This document shows positions 15,001-24,904 of a DNA stretch of 64,000 nucleotides, one piece after another. Location: assembly GCA_914767715.1 (NCBI GenBank), contig OU612065.1, forward strand, positions 13,268,001 to 13,332,000, written 5' to 3'. Both the position numbers and the translations under genes were made by a program. The notes beneath the pieces are model-generated. The model was not told the DNA's origin and did not search any database. It saw only the letters and a list, made by a program, of their open reading frames with translations. This stretch comes from Membranipora membranacea. Its lineage: Eukaryota; Bryozoa; Gymnolaemata; Cheilostomatida; Membraniporidae. Each line of letters starts with the position of its first letter. Positions within the stretch are counted from its first letter, which is position 1.

Positions 15001-18000
15001 AGAAGTCCTGATCCAAATTATACACATGGCGTAAAAAATTTGGTACTGGAAGTCAAGTAAAGGTTCCGGCTCTATCCAGCCCCCCTGAGTGATGGTACCT
15101 ATATATAATCTTTGCCGTATACAGAGCAATACTGGCTACTAAAGCAGCACCAAAGTGTGCCGTTATGATTTCTAATATTTATTATATTATTATATTTCTA
15201 ATATTATATTATATTATTATTTGGAGTAGGAGGTAGCTCAGTTGGTTAGAGCGCCTGCCCTTTAACGCGCAAGCGTTGGAGGTCCTTGGTTCGAATCCCG
15301 CTGCAGTCTACTGACTACTGGGCTCATATGACGCCCCAGGTGTGCTCCGACCTGCCTGCAAACTGAGAACAATTTGGCGCCGAATACGCCGTCCGCGCCC
15401 TTAAGGCACTGATATTTCTCAGTCCTCGGACGGAGACAACACTTGCGATTTTAACCCACATTTTAACCCACATAAATGAAGCTCATCATTTATTTCTGGC
15501 TTTGACATTTGAAAGAATCACTTAATATAATTTTTTCCAGACTGTTATGCGATAGACAAATTGGTGCATTTTATATATCCCCTAAACTGCTAAACATTCC
15601 CTAAACAAAGTGCACTCAACCGTTAAAATTATTTGTGTAATTATAACGACCTATCGCTGATAGCATTGTGCGCTTATTCACAGGAACGAAAAAAAATTCC
15701 CCTCAGCACGGGGATTCCCCTATTAGTTCTATGAAAGCAATTTGTGGGGTACAGTCATTTGACATTCATAGTCTAAACTACAAGGGTTACCTCGGCCAAG
15801 CTTGCTCTATCCAAAGTGCAAACTGAGCATTTTAGAACAATTTTCTATACTTTCTCTAACTTGAATTTCTCTTGGATCATAAATTACCATGATTGGATAT
15901 AGCGGTGAGTATCCATTTTTTGATTATATCATTCTTTTCTTGAGACAACAAAGTAATTCAAAGGATGATGGATGTTTGACTTTGAGAGTTAATATTGAAT
16001 GGGGGAAAATAAAATAATAGCTATGTTTCTGATAGAAAGTCTTGTCATCATTCTTTAGCAGCACACAAGAAAGGCACCTCGAGTGCCCCTAAGGATAATA
16101 AGAGTGGAGATAGTAAGGGTGACCAACCAATGGATTTAACCGTATCATCAGCCCAGGACCAAGTGCCGTCTGTTGTTGAGGATGTTGAGGGAGATAGTGC
16201 CCCCACAGTCACAAAGTCTGAGGATTCAACAGTGAAAACAGAACCAGAATCTCCCAAATCAGATAAAACATCAACACCTGCCTCGCCTGCTGAGAAGACA
16301 GAAGCTGAGACTGAAGTGAAAGATGAAGGTGATAATGATCTTGAAACTGATGGTGTCTGTGTTGAGCCATCACAAAAGGTTATTGCCGACGTGATGTCAA
16401 CTAAAGTGAAAGGTCCATTGGTAAGTTGTTGTTTGTTCTCTTCCTAGATAGGTTATATTGTTTTTTCTTCTAAGAAAGCAAAAAAGTTGTTGTGACAAAA
16501 ATGATTTGTAGGCCAGCTTGTCATGCAAAAAAGGATCAAGAGCGGGTTCATGTGGACATCATCTTGAGTTTATTACAATATTCTTTTCTTTTCACATCAC
16601 AGTAAAACATTTTTTGTCCTGTTAGCTCAGGAGCTATAAAGGTGCCGCTTCTGTTATGATCATTCCTTTTTCACCTCCAGATCGATACAAGAGCTAAGCC
16701 AACACCAGCAGCCCGTCAGACTAAGACTTCTCACAACATGACAGGAAATAATGTAGAGAAATTACAGAAAGAACTAGATGCGATCACAGAACAGTTAACA
16801 AAAGAAAGAGAAACCAGTATGTACCGATAACCTAGAAACATAGAAAATTAGGAGAATTGATTTGGGCGTTATAAAAAAAAATTGAGTGAACTGTGGATTG
16901 TATTGTTACGAGTCTGATAATTTTCAAACAGGCTAGGCATGATTTCATATTCTATGAACACTATCCAGCGGAATAATGATTCTACAAAACAATTTAAAGG
17001 AAGGTTAATCAGTGTTATATATTGGGGAATCCCCGTATAGATTGTATTAATTCCCCTTCTCAGTTATTGACGTAAAGTTAACGCTTGCCAATAACTGGAT
17101 CGAGGCTGGTTTTTTTTTGTGCCTCAGCAAAACAGCTGGGTCTATCTTTTTTTTAATTGTAGTTCGTTCTCTGATGTTTCTCCATATGTCTTTGTTTTTA
17201 TTGCCTTTTTGTACCTGCTTTTTATTGTTTTGGGGGAAGCTGAGGTATCTCTTGGGCTACCATACAAAAATCACATCTAAACAGCGGGAGTTTGCTGGGT
17301 TCTCACAAATATCTCCAGAAAAATCTATAGACATAATATTTCCCCGATATTGACGGGAAATCCTGTTGCTAGTCTGTTGCACATCATTACATTATTGTGA
17401 ATTCCCCGTCATGACGCAAACCACTTGCACATACCCTCTATAAAATAGGTTTGTGACTCCTTCTCTCTACATAACTGTGTCAGCAGTTGACTGAGAGAAA
17501 ATTACCATAAATATGGGCATGTTGGCTGCTTTATAGCGAAGTAGGCGCGTCAACATTGTTGACTCTCCTACTTCTCCAGAAAACAGCCAACAATTGTTAG
17601 CCAGATTTTGCCAAGCATTAGACAATATTTTTTACATAATTAATAGTACACTTAGATATTCTGACACTTGATGATTTGTGATATTGTAGCTATGAGTCTG
17701 AGGAAGCATCTGATGAACAGTAACAGTCTCATCGTGGATTGCCTGATGAGTTACGCACAGACAGGAGATCATCTGTACTTTCTGTCACAGTTTAGATACC
17801 ACCTGTCATTCTGTGATGAAAATGGTGACAAGTGAGTGTTACTATTCTTCCTCTTCTCAGTCGGGTCAAAAAATAAACGCTATCAAAAAATATTAACGCA
17901 CTGAGGCGGCCATGAATTGGGTTTTCCAATGGTCAAAGGTTGAGAGGTTTGATAAGATAGTTATCACTAGCTGCTATTTATCAGTATCACAGAGTAAGGA

Positions 18001-21000
18001 TATATCTATATACCCTTACTCTGTGCAGTTAACAACCTATTTCAATTGTGTAATGGTATAGATGTCATATTTAGAGCTGTCTCGGGTCTTCCCCTTACCC
18101 TGATCGGGATGTGCTAGCTATCAATGGCTCATTAAGGGATGCGGGCTAGGGCTTGGTACACACTTTACATTCCCCTATTTCAACGAGGAACAAGTCCAAA
18201 CTCCTCATCATATAGAAAAGTAACTTGCATTATGAATCATTGGGTTTACATCTTCATATTCAACTCATATCATATAAATGTATTTTGGGCTTTCCTTCTT
18301 GAAAATTCCCCTTGTTCCACAGAACTTGGAAAATCAGATTATTTTGTCTATCGAATTGATGATAATGATGACGTATTTTACAGCTCAATCCACATGGCTG
18401 TGATTCATGAACAGATACAGGCCTTGAGGAGCATGCTTGAAATCTGCAAAGCTACAAACACAATGAACGCTGTGCATCAGCTAAATTCTGAACGACAGGT
18501 AAGAGTAGCATCTGCAATTTTGTGTCTATGTGAAAAAAATAGACTTTTTTGTGCAAATTTCTTGTTGTTATGCGTGTCACTTTCTTTCTTATGTAAAGCT
18601 AGCGTTGGTCCACCTAAAAATTCCCCTTGTGTCTTTGTGTGTTGAATAAGCATAGAATTGGTTTCAATTTATAAGAAAGAAAAGCTGTTACTCGAATGAG
18701 GTAAACAAAACCCTTTGAACTCTATTTAAGACCAGTTCTTTGCGAAATATGCAACATACATTTTTTTGGAAAACTGCCAATTTTTATCACAATTTCATTC
18801 CAGGATGTAAAAGGATATCGATTTGTATATTCAGGTTGTAAGATCAGCTGATGTTTTTCCTTGTGTTGAAAGTGCTTGTATTTGAACAGTTCCAGGCAAG
18901 AGAAACAATCTACATTGATTGTCTTAGAAAACCATTGATTGTCTAATGTAGACGGGCTGCGAGCCAAACAGGGTTTCCCAGGTTTGACTCTCTGTGTTGT
19001 TACATAGCACATCATCAAACACTGTAATCATTTTGTGCAATGTTATTAATTGTAGACTCCGTTACACATTGCCACCGTAATGTCAAACCCTGATATGGTC
19101 GACGCCCTGTTGTGCAGCAACTCTAACCCTCTGGCCACCAACCTGAATGGAGACAACTGTTTCCATGTGGCCGCTCAGCAAGGAGATGGACACACCCTAC
19201 ATCACCTGTGTCGGTGGATGAGACAAACAAACACTAAATCCTCCGAACTGGATAAATCAAACCATGCAGGTATGGTATACATTGTAATTAGGGCCATAGT
19301 AACCTATTCTGAAACAGTCTATGGTCACCATTTTCAAAAAGAAGTGACTATGACAGGTGTGTAAACCACACATTTGTGATCAATAGACGAGCCTACTCTG
19401 CCGTCAGATAATAAATTAAGATTCATCTTTCTCAGGTTTCACACCTCTGCACAAAGCCGTTCAAACAGGAAAACTTGAATGTGCTTCATCCCTTATAAGA
19501 GCCGGGGCTGACGTCAACAAGGGCGACGGAACAAGCGGACAAACAGCTCTACATCATGCCATACTACAGGACAACGTCGTACTGGTCATGGAGTTACTCA
19601 TGAATGTAAGTACATTATATACAATTGTTTTTGTATAATTTGACTCGCATACAAATCTAGTTTCTTTCTTCAAAACATTTAATGTGTAGGAGAAGTAGTG
19701 TTGTGTAATGCTGTTTGGAAATATACTAACATTATCATGTTGGTATGACAACAGCAGTTTTTTTGTTATGACGTCCACTCTATCTTGCAAAACATAAAAT
19801 GCAATTATGAGATGAAACTTCCCCTTAGCTATAAACCAATCAGATTGTGCTTTGATGGGGAAATGGATACACCATAACTTTCTAACTGAAATGAGGTGGC
19901 ACATTCCGTCTGTTGACTATCCTTATTCCAAAATTCAATGCGCCATAACAATAATGGCATAATGAGGAGAGATGCGCTCATTTGGCAGAATCTAGAGGTT
20001 GGTTCTGTTAGATTAGATTTCATAAATTATCGACACAACGTTAAGAAACTTATGTAACTCAAGATTCCCATAGACATGTTTCTATATTTATATCTTACAG
20101 GGCAAAGCCGATGTGGATGCACAGGCATATAACGGTAACACAGCGCTGCACATGGCTGTATCCATGAACGAGCCAAACCAAAGTATCATCAGAATGTTGA
20201 TTAAGTCTGGAGCTGACCCTGAGATGGAGAACAATGAGTATGAAGATGACGATTGTGTTGGCAACAGTGTATATGACCTCTGTGATGATAATGAACATGT
20301 ATGTATAGGATAATTATTTCAGTCCTCCAAACCTCTGAACAACGAAAATAAGTTGCTAGATTGTAGAATAATCATACCAGTATCCATAGATTTTCCTTTG
20401 GGATCAAGAATATTTGTTTCAGTGAATAAGGCAGGGATAGGCAAAGACAGCTTTGGATTCAAAAAACCTTAATTAGTAGTAGCCTAGTAGGGCATTGTAC
20501 TTGTATTCGCTTGCTATATAGTAGATTATGGTTTATTTGGCATCATAGATTTGATATACTAATGTATTAAGTCTGTGGTTGGCATTTTGGTTAGTTTGTA
20601 ATGCTAGGGGATTTCCCTAGTTGAATTGATATTATCTTAATCCTGTTCCATTTGGTGTCCAATGTCCACTTTATACACTACACCCTTACATGTAATTCAT
20701 TATCTTAGACCTATCCATCTGTGTTATCAAAGCATTATACACTGCAGCTCTCAGATCATGCCCATATCTCATGTCAACTTGAAGTCAAAAGCTCATTAGA
20801 AATTTCGGGAAAATTGTCCTTCCCCAGTATTGAGAGTTTCATCTAATGCAAATACATTAGTGTTTGGTTTTATGTTTACCATGATCAACTTATCAGCACA
20901 AGTGAGCTAAATTATTTGCCGCACTACATAATGGGGGAGAACTTTCTGTCCTGCTCCACTGCCTCTGTTATCCATTGCCTCTGCTATTTACCAAAAGCTT

Positions 21001-22472
21001 AACTATAGCTCCCATTCTTACAGACATTGGAGACAATTCATGCCTCCCTCGAAGTCAAAACAGAGAACACCGCCTCACCAATATCGGTGGATTCCATCAA
21101 GAACCTCACTAGGCATATGAGAGAATCACTGGCCCGAGATCTAGACGAAATGGGAGACTGGAAAAGACTGGCCAAAGCGCTGGATTACTCCTCACTAGTG
21201 CCACATCTTGAGCAACAGAGCAGCCCCACACAGAGCCTCATCAAATACCTTGAGGTATGTCGTCAGATTAAAACCTTTTAAAAATATGAAAACTGAATAT
21301 CATGCCTGAATTTAGGAATATTAGTGCTTCTGCCATTCTTGATTCCTAAATTCTAATATTTGTAAGGTTTTTGCTCGCTGGAAAGAGGCTGGTTTTGACA
21401 GTTGACTATGGCTGATTCCCATCTGTATGTGGTTGATGACTGAATCCAGGTCATCTACTATCAGGTGTATGAATTTTATTAATCAGAAAACAAACTTGGT
21501 TCTCTTGATGATAGCCTAGCTTTCAACATTTCTATGTTTCCAAAACTGTGCTACATTAAGTGCCTGCCAACGTACAGTGTTGGACGGGACTTACCCGCAA
21601 TCATGAAGGGGAATTCCCGTTCTCATTCAATTTATGTAAGCCTCACCTTAATGCTCAAGGAAATGTAGAACATTGATTTCTTGTTATAGCGTAAGAACAT
21701 TGAATTCCATATCTGGAATAGCATCATTAGCTTTCTTTTGCAAAACAAAGGGCTTGCCAAAATAGCCAGTCCCTAGTAGCAATCTAGAAATGCCCTAATC
21801 ATCGACACTGTAGGGGTATAATTACTGTTTGCAATTTTGTAAACAAGACAATTTCTCAGGCTAATTATTCATGCTACTAGGGACAGCCAATCAGATAACA
21901 GTCAGATGGGTCCCTGTGTTTAGTGTCCTAACCGTATAACGCTATGATACTATTTCCATTCTAAGAGAAGAATCTAATTCAGTGCGTAAGAAGCTTTGGT
22001 TTCCCATGATAAAAAGCTGACTATTAGCGAAATAAAGCCATCTTGCTGAGCTATCATTACTCATTATCATTGGTTTATTTATTTTATAGACTGATAAATC
22101 AGCCACCATAAGTAAGTTGGAGAAAAAGCTGCAGGAAATTGGAAGAGAAGATTGTGTTACATCAAGGGCTGATCGTAACCAGCGATCACAGGAAACATTA
22201 ACTAATCTTAGGTCTGTGGTCAATCAACCACCCCCCATAAACAAAGGAGCCTATGCAGTGTCTATAGGTAAGAACTACCATCTCGCTAACATTCTTCTTC
22301 ATTTTACTGTTGTATAACTGACAATTGTAAAATATGACTAGCATAACGACTTGTTTCCATTCCTACTCAATTCCATTCTCAATCTCAATTCTTATTGTCA
22401 ACTTATATCCATCTCTCTATTCCAGATTCTGGTTTTGGGCAGTCAGGGAATTTGTCCAGGAACCTGTCATGA
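3001..22472 (+). CDS. NFKB: NF-kB p100/p105-type transcription factor (RHD, ankyrin repeats, death domain)
   Basis: Joined exons: 3001-3066, 3231-3515, 3740-3968, 6560-6733, 8861-9042, 9195-~9362, ~9665-9744, 10086-10268, 10564-10668, 12278-12357, 12835-12973, 13441-13563, 14675-14755, 16059-16420, 16681-16816, 17690-17831, 18384-18498, 19056-19269, 19436-19605, 20101-20298, 21024-21254, 22090-22267, 22426-22472, giving about 1,227 residues. The order is N-terminal Asn/Ser/Gly/Met-rich extension (~1-250), RHD with RFRY...HGGL recognition loop (~275-520), basic NLS RKRRR, Gly-rich stretch, acidic Ser/Thr linker, coiled coil, six ankyrin repeats, death domain and DSG tail. HGGL marks the p50/p52 class. 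Proteins of this type stay in the cytoplasm until their ankyrin half is removed, then bind kB DNA. Start 3001 is the first ATG in the frame that enters exon 2; a GTG at 2947 in the same frame is less likely. All junctions keep phase except 6/7. Family assignment is firm; exon edges are hand-called. Confidence 0.93.
6353..6363. promoter_or_regulatory. kB-like palindrome in NF-kB intron 3
   Basis: GGGGATTCCCC is a near-perfect kB site (GGGRNNYYCC). It lies 200 bp upstream of exon 4. Confidence 0.45.
6560..6733 (+). other. NF-kB exon 4, possible cassette exon before the RHD
   Basis: This 174-nt exon follows a CACAG acceptor and ends before GTGAAT. It enters and leaves in phase 1, so keeping or skipping it preserves the frame between exons 3 and 5. 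It encodes an acidic, helix-like segment ([20 protein letters not shown]) followed by a Ser/Ala-rich tail. I recognise no domain. It is the least certain NF-kB exon because it has no family counterpart. Confidence 0.6.
7387..7397. promoter_or_regulatory. kB-like palindrome in NF-kB intron 4
   Basis: GGGAATTCCCC contains the fully symmetric kB decamer GGGAATTCCC. Confidence 0.45.
8412..8449. repeat. short tandem repeat, 13-bp unit
   Basis: About three copies of TACTCAGTACTTG in NF-kB intron 4; the last copy has diverged. No function is apparent. Confidence 0.8.
8861..12973 (+). other. Rel homology domain exons of NF-kB
   Basis: Seven exons encode the DNA-binding and dimerisation halves. The first half runs from INMIEEP through RFRYEVEG and HGGLQG, then the [11 protein letters not shown] strand and the [11 protein letters not shown] and [13 protein letters not shown] segments that match the family pattern ending in F-x-NLGI-x-x-VKKKD. 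The second half contains [26 protein letters not shown] and [15 protein letters not shown], all close to p50. The cysteine expected in the recognition loop (RFRYxCEG) is valine here. Confidence 0.92.
13441..14755 (+). other. NF-kB nuclear localisation signal and glycine-rich region exons
   Basis: Exon 13441-13563 begins with [15 protein letters not shown], the NLS at the expected place after the RHD, and runs into a Gly/Pro/Tyr-rich stretch with six consecutive glycines. Exon 14675-14755 adds a second cluster (SDGGGGYN). In mammalian p105 and p100 a glycine-rich region here stops the proteasome so that p50 or p52 is released. Its presence suggests the same processing, which is inference. Confidence 0.8.
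15223..15475 (+). mobile_element. tRNA-derived SINE
   Basis: A tRNA-like head has an A-box (TAGCTCAGTTGG) and a B-box (GGTTCGAATCC). A GC-rich body follows, then a short tandem tail in which ATTTTAACCCAC repeats. The acceptor and T stems do not pair well, so this is a retroposon rather than a working tRNA. It sits in NF-kB intron 13. Confidence 0.7.
15710..15720. promoter_or_regulatory. kB-like palindrome in NF-kB intron 13
   Basis: GGGGATTCCCC, the same 11-mer as at 6353. The bases before it (CACGG and ACACGG) are also similar at the two sites, so they may descend from one repeat. Confidence 0.45.
17024..17034. promoter_or_regulatory. kB-like palindrome in NF-kB intron 15
   Basis: GGGGAATCCCC is the reverse complement of GGGGATTCCCC. 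Confidence 0.45.
17690..20298 (+). other. ankyrin-repeat exons of NF-kB
   Basis: Five exons encode about six ankyrin repeats, recognisable by [54 protein letters not shown] and [10 protein letters not shown], with GADVN and GADPE turns. An acidic EYEDDDC patch follows, as in mammalian p105. In this family the repeats mask the NLS and hold the factor in the cytoplasm. Confidence 0.92.
17988..18025. repeat. short hairpin in NF-kB intron 16
   Basis: Perfect 12-bp arms CACAGAGTAAGG and CCTTACTCTGTG surround a 14-nt AT spacer. The left arm and its ATATATC flank recur near 55053. Confidence 0.75.
21024..22267 (+). other. death-domain exons of NF-kB
   Basis: Two exons encode a six-helix death-domain pattern: [20 protein letters not shown], then [27 protein letters not shown] and [17 protein letters not shown]. 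Mammalian p105 and p100 have a death domain at the same place, where it helps recruit the kinase and ligase machinery. Exon 22090-22267 ends in a Pro-rich linker that leads to the degron exon. Confidence 0.85.
21608..21618. promoter_or_regulatory. kB-like palindrome in NF-kB intron 21
   Basis: GGGGAATTCCC contains the symmetric decamer GGGAATTCCC and lies between the death-domain exons. Confidence 0.45.
22426..22472 (+). other. last NF-kB coding exon: DSG degron-like tail
   Basis: After a TTCCAG acceptor, the 47-nt exon completes an Asp codon and encodes [15 protein letters not shown] and a TGA stop. DSG followed by a serine a few residues later is the core of the phosphodegron that IKK phosphorylates and beta-TrCP reads; human p105 has a related DSG-containing serine cluster near its C-terminus. 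The spacing here is DSGxxxS, not the classical DSGxxS. Confidence 0.75.
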
Positions 22473-24510
22473 GAGCTTAGCTTATATTAGCTTAGACTTG
22501 CTGATGGCGACGTTTCGGTTCGATCTAGTGATGTGATCCATCTAGATCACCTATTGAGTGAGCCACACCCAGAAATATCTGCAATCTCTCACCATTGCTG
22601 TATTGCTTACACTTTATTTATTGTCGGCTGGGTAGCTTTGTCCTTTGTTGTCACAAGGGAGCGTCCAAAATGAGTGTGATTGCATTTTTTTTTCTCACAT
22701 CAACATTATGATTGATCTGCTTTCTCAGAGGAAAATCGGAAAACTGTGTTTTTCATTTTTATTATCATTACTAAACACCATACATAATTTTATGTGTGAT
22801 ATATATTATATGTACATTTTAGTTATTATATAATTTTGATTGTGGAAGCCACTGATGTATACTTACTGTATCAGTGGTGGAAGCATTGTTACCATTACGC
22901 CTTTATTTCATGGCTGATTACTACTATTAATTGATTACCCTCTTAAAAACTTATCATTTGAAGAAGAAAAAAATTTCTCTGCCATTTTCATATATTGATA
23001 ATTATTCTTTGAAAAAATATTATACATACATATAGTCAAATGAGTGATATACCCTCTTTGAAAATAATACCGTTCATCATTGTTATTTAAATCTAACTGA
23101 TTTAACTCATAAGAGACACAAGCTGTAATCAATTTGACAAAAATATTATCATTGTTTACTCTTTATTAGGTATTCTTATCCAATAAAGCTTGTAAAATAT
23201 CCAATAATTGCTCTGGTACTTTCTTATATACCAAGGCAAGGAGGATTTTTCATAGAAATAACTGATCAGTTTGTTGCTGGATATATCTACTGACGATATA
23301 GTGTGAGTGTAACAGTACAAAGATCATGAAAGCTGTTGATACTACGATCCAATAGACAACTACAACAGATTAATTAAACAGCTGAGCTGTGTAGACACAG
23401 TATGAGTTAACAAGGATGTAAAAATGATGTAAAGAAGGACGTAATGATGAAAAACTGTATTATTGAACTATTTCATCACTTGTCGATGGCATCGTGTTAT
23501 TGTTTTGCACAGTAAACTTGTGTGTGCCTAAATTGTCCTGAACATGGCTACAGCAAGTTAGTTACTAGTGGTGCTATAAATTTAATTAATGAACAACCCA
23601 TCTACCCCGTAATCCGCCACTACATGAATTTAAGGATAGTTGTTGTAAGCATAAGTCAATGATGATACTCGTTGTGCAGAAAGGCTAAATAAATAGGTGT
23701 AGTTACTGGGGACCCAATTTTGACCAATTTTTGCGCGAAACTTCGTAATAAAAGAATATAGGAGGAAACTCGTTCACCCGGTGTAGTACAGTACTCCGTT
23801 CAGACAATATGCTTAGCCAACAAGCCGCACTATGAAATAGTTAAAATTAGTTGTGTTTTAGTAGTGTTGTGTTATAAGCCATATACATCATAGAGCTAGA
23901 TCAAGTTTATCCCATTGTGCCATTGCTTGAGTTACCCATAGAGGGGGCAATTCCAACACTGGCAAAATGGATCAAACTTCATCTATCCTAGAGGTGTTTT
24001 ATTCTTATTGCCTACCTATGTCTGAACTTATCCCCTTCATGAGTCTGCTGGTGCTGGTAATGAGAAATAAGTGAGCGAAGCAAATCAGAATGAAGAATAC
24101 TGCTGTCAGCAATCCCATGTACCTTTCCCCTAAATTTGCTATCAACTTGGTGTGCCATACTCTGTCCACAGATTGAGACAGCCGCTCATTGAGTAAAAGT
24201 GATGATGTCTTTGCTGCCATTATTAGTTTGAAGTGTTAGGAGTTTTTATCTATATATTATATCGTTGTGTCAAGCACAATGTGTCAATATATGCATGTGC
24301 ATGCATATGAAGAGAGAAGTCATTGGATGTTATAATCCTGAATAGTGCATATCGGTAAGAGCAGAAACAAGCTTTGTTTGGTTGTTGCCTCCGGTCTGGT
24401 TTGGCAGGGGATATTGGGATATTGCAAAAGTCTGGTGTCGAGGCAACAAACAGTATTTTATTTCTTGTTAACCCAAGGTTGCTGTAGCTCTCTATCGAAA
24501 TATCCATCTA
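22473..24510. other. NF-kB 3' UTR and intergenic DNA
   Basis: After the NF-kB stop I see no coding sequence. An AATAAA at 23182 could end the transcript with a ~700-nt 3' UTR. The rest is AT-rich and featureless up to the LTR retrotransposon. Confidence 0.5.
23182..23187 (+). terminator. candidate NF-kB polyadenylation signal
   Basis: AATAAA is the first clear canonical signal I found downstream of the stop at 22472. It is long for a 3' UTR here, so an earlier variant signal may be used. Confidence 0.4.
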
Positions 24511-24515
24511 GGTAT

Positions 24516-24735
24516 TGTAGTGACTACTACTTTGGAGTTGTTTACTCCCTAACTTATACATTACTACTTTGGAGTTGTCTACTCCCTATTGTGGCTTATT
24601 ACAGCAGCCCAACTTGATACCAATTATTATTGTCAACCATCTTGAACATGTTTAGATTTCTTGGTTAGAGATCATCATTTATTATCAGAAGAATAAACAG
24701 ACTATTCATTGCCATCACAATTAGCAGTTCTTACA
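24516..24735 (+). repeat. 5' LTR
   Basis: 220 bp, TG...CA ends. It contains two near-copies of a TTTGGAGTTGT-TACTCCCT motif and an AATAAA at 24692 that could serve as polyadenylation signal. Confidence 0.95.
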
Positions 24736-24736
24736 A

Positions 24737-24754
24737 TGGCGACGAGGACGGGAT
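24737..24754 (+). other. primer-binding site of the retrotransposon
   Basis: TGGCGACGAGGACGGGAT starts one base after the LTR. Its complement is a tRNA 3' end: T-loop-side ATCCC, then GTCCTCGTCG and CCA. I cannot name the tRNA. Confidence 0.8.
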
Positions 24755-24904
24755 TATGAGTTCAAAAAAATATCACAAATAGTGAATCTGACAAGATAAG
24801 CTGCTAAACTTTCTGTGTGAAGAAATAGCTGTGAGCTCTCTGGAATAGACAGAATAAGATAAGTATTGTTTACTATTTATTGCTGTATCAATCCAAACTG
24901 GCAA

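Noticed and set aside
15228-15310. Possible functional tRNA gene
   Set aside because: Both promoter boxes are present, but the acceptor and T stems pair poorly and a SINE-type body and tandem tail follow.
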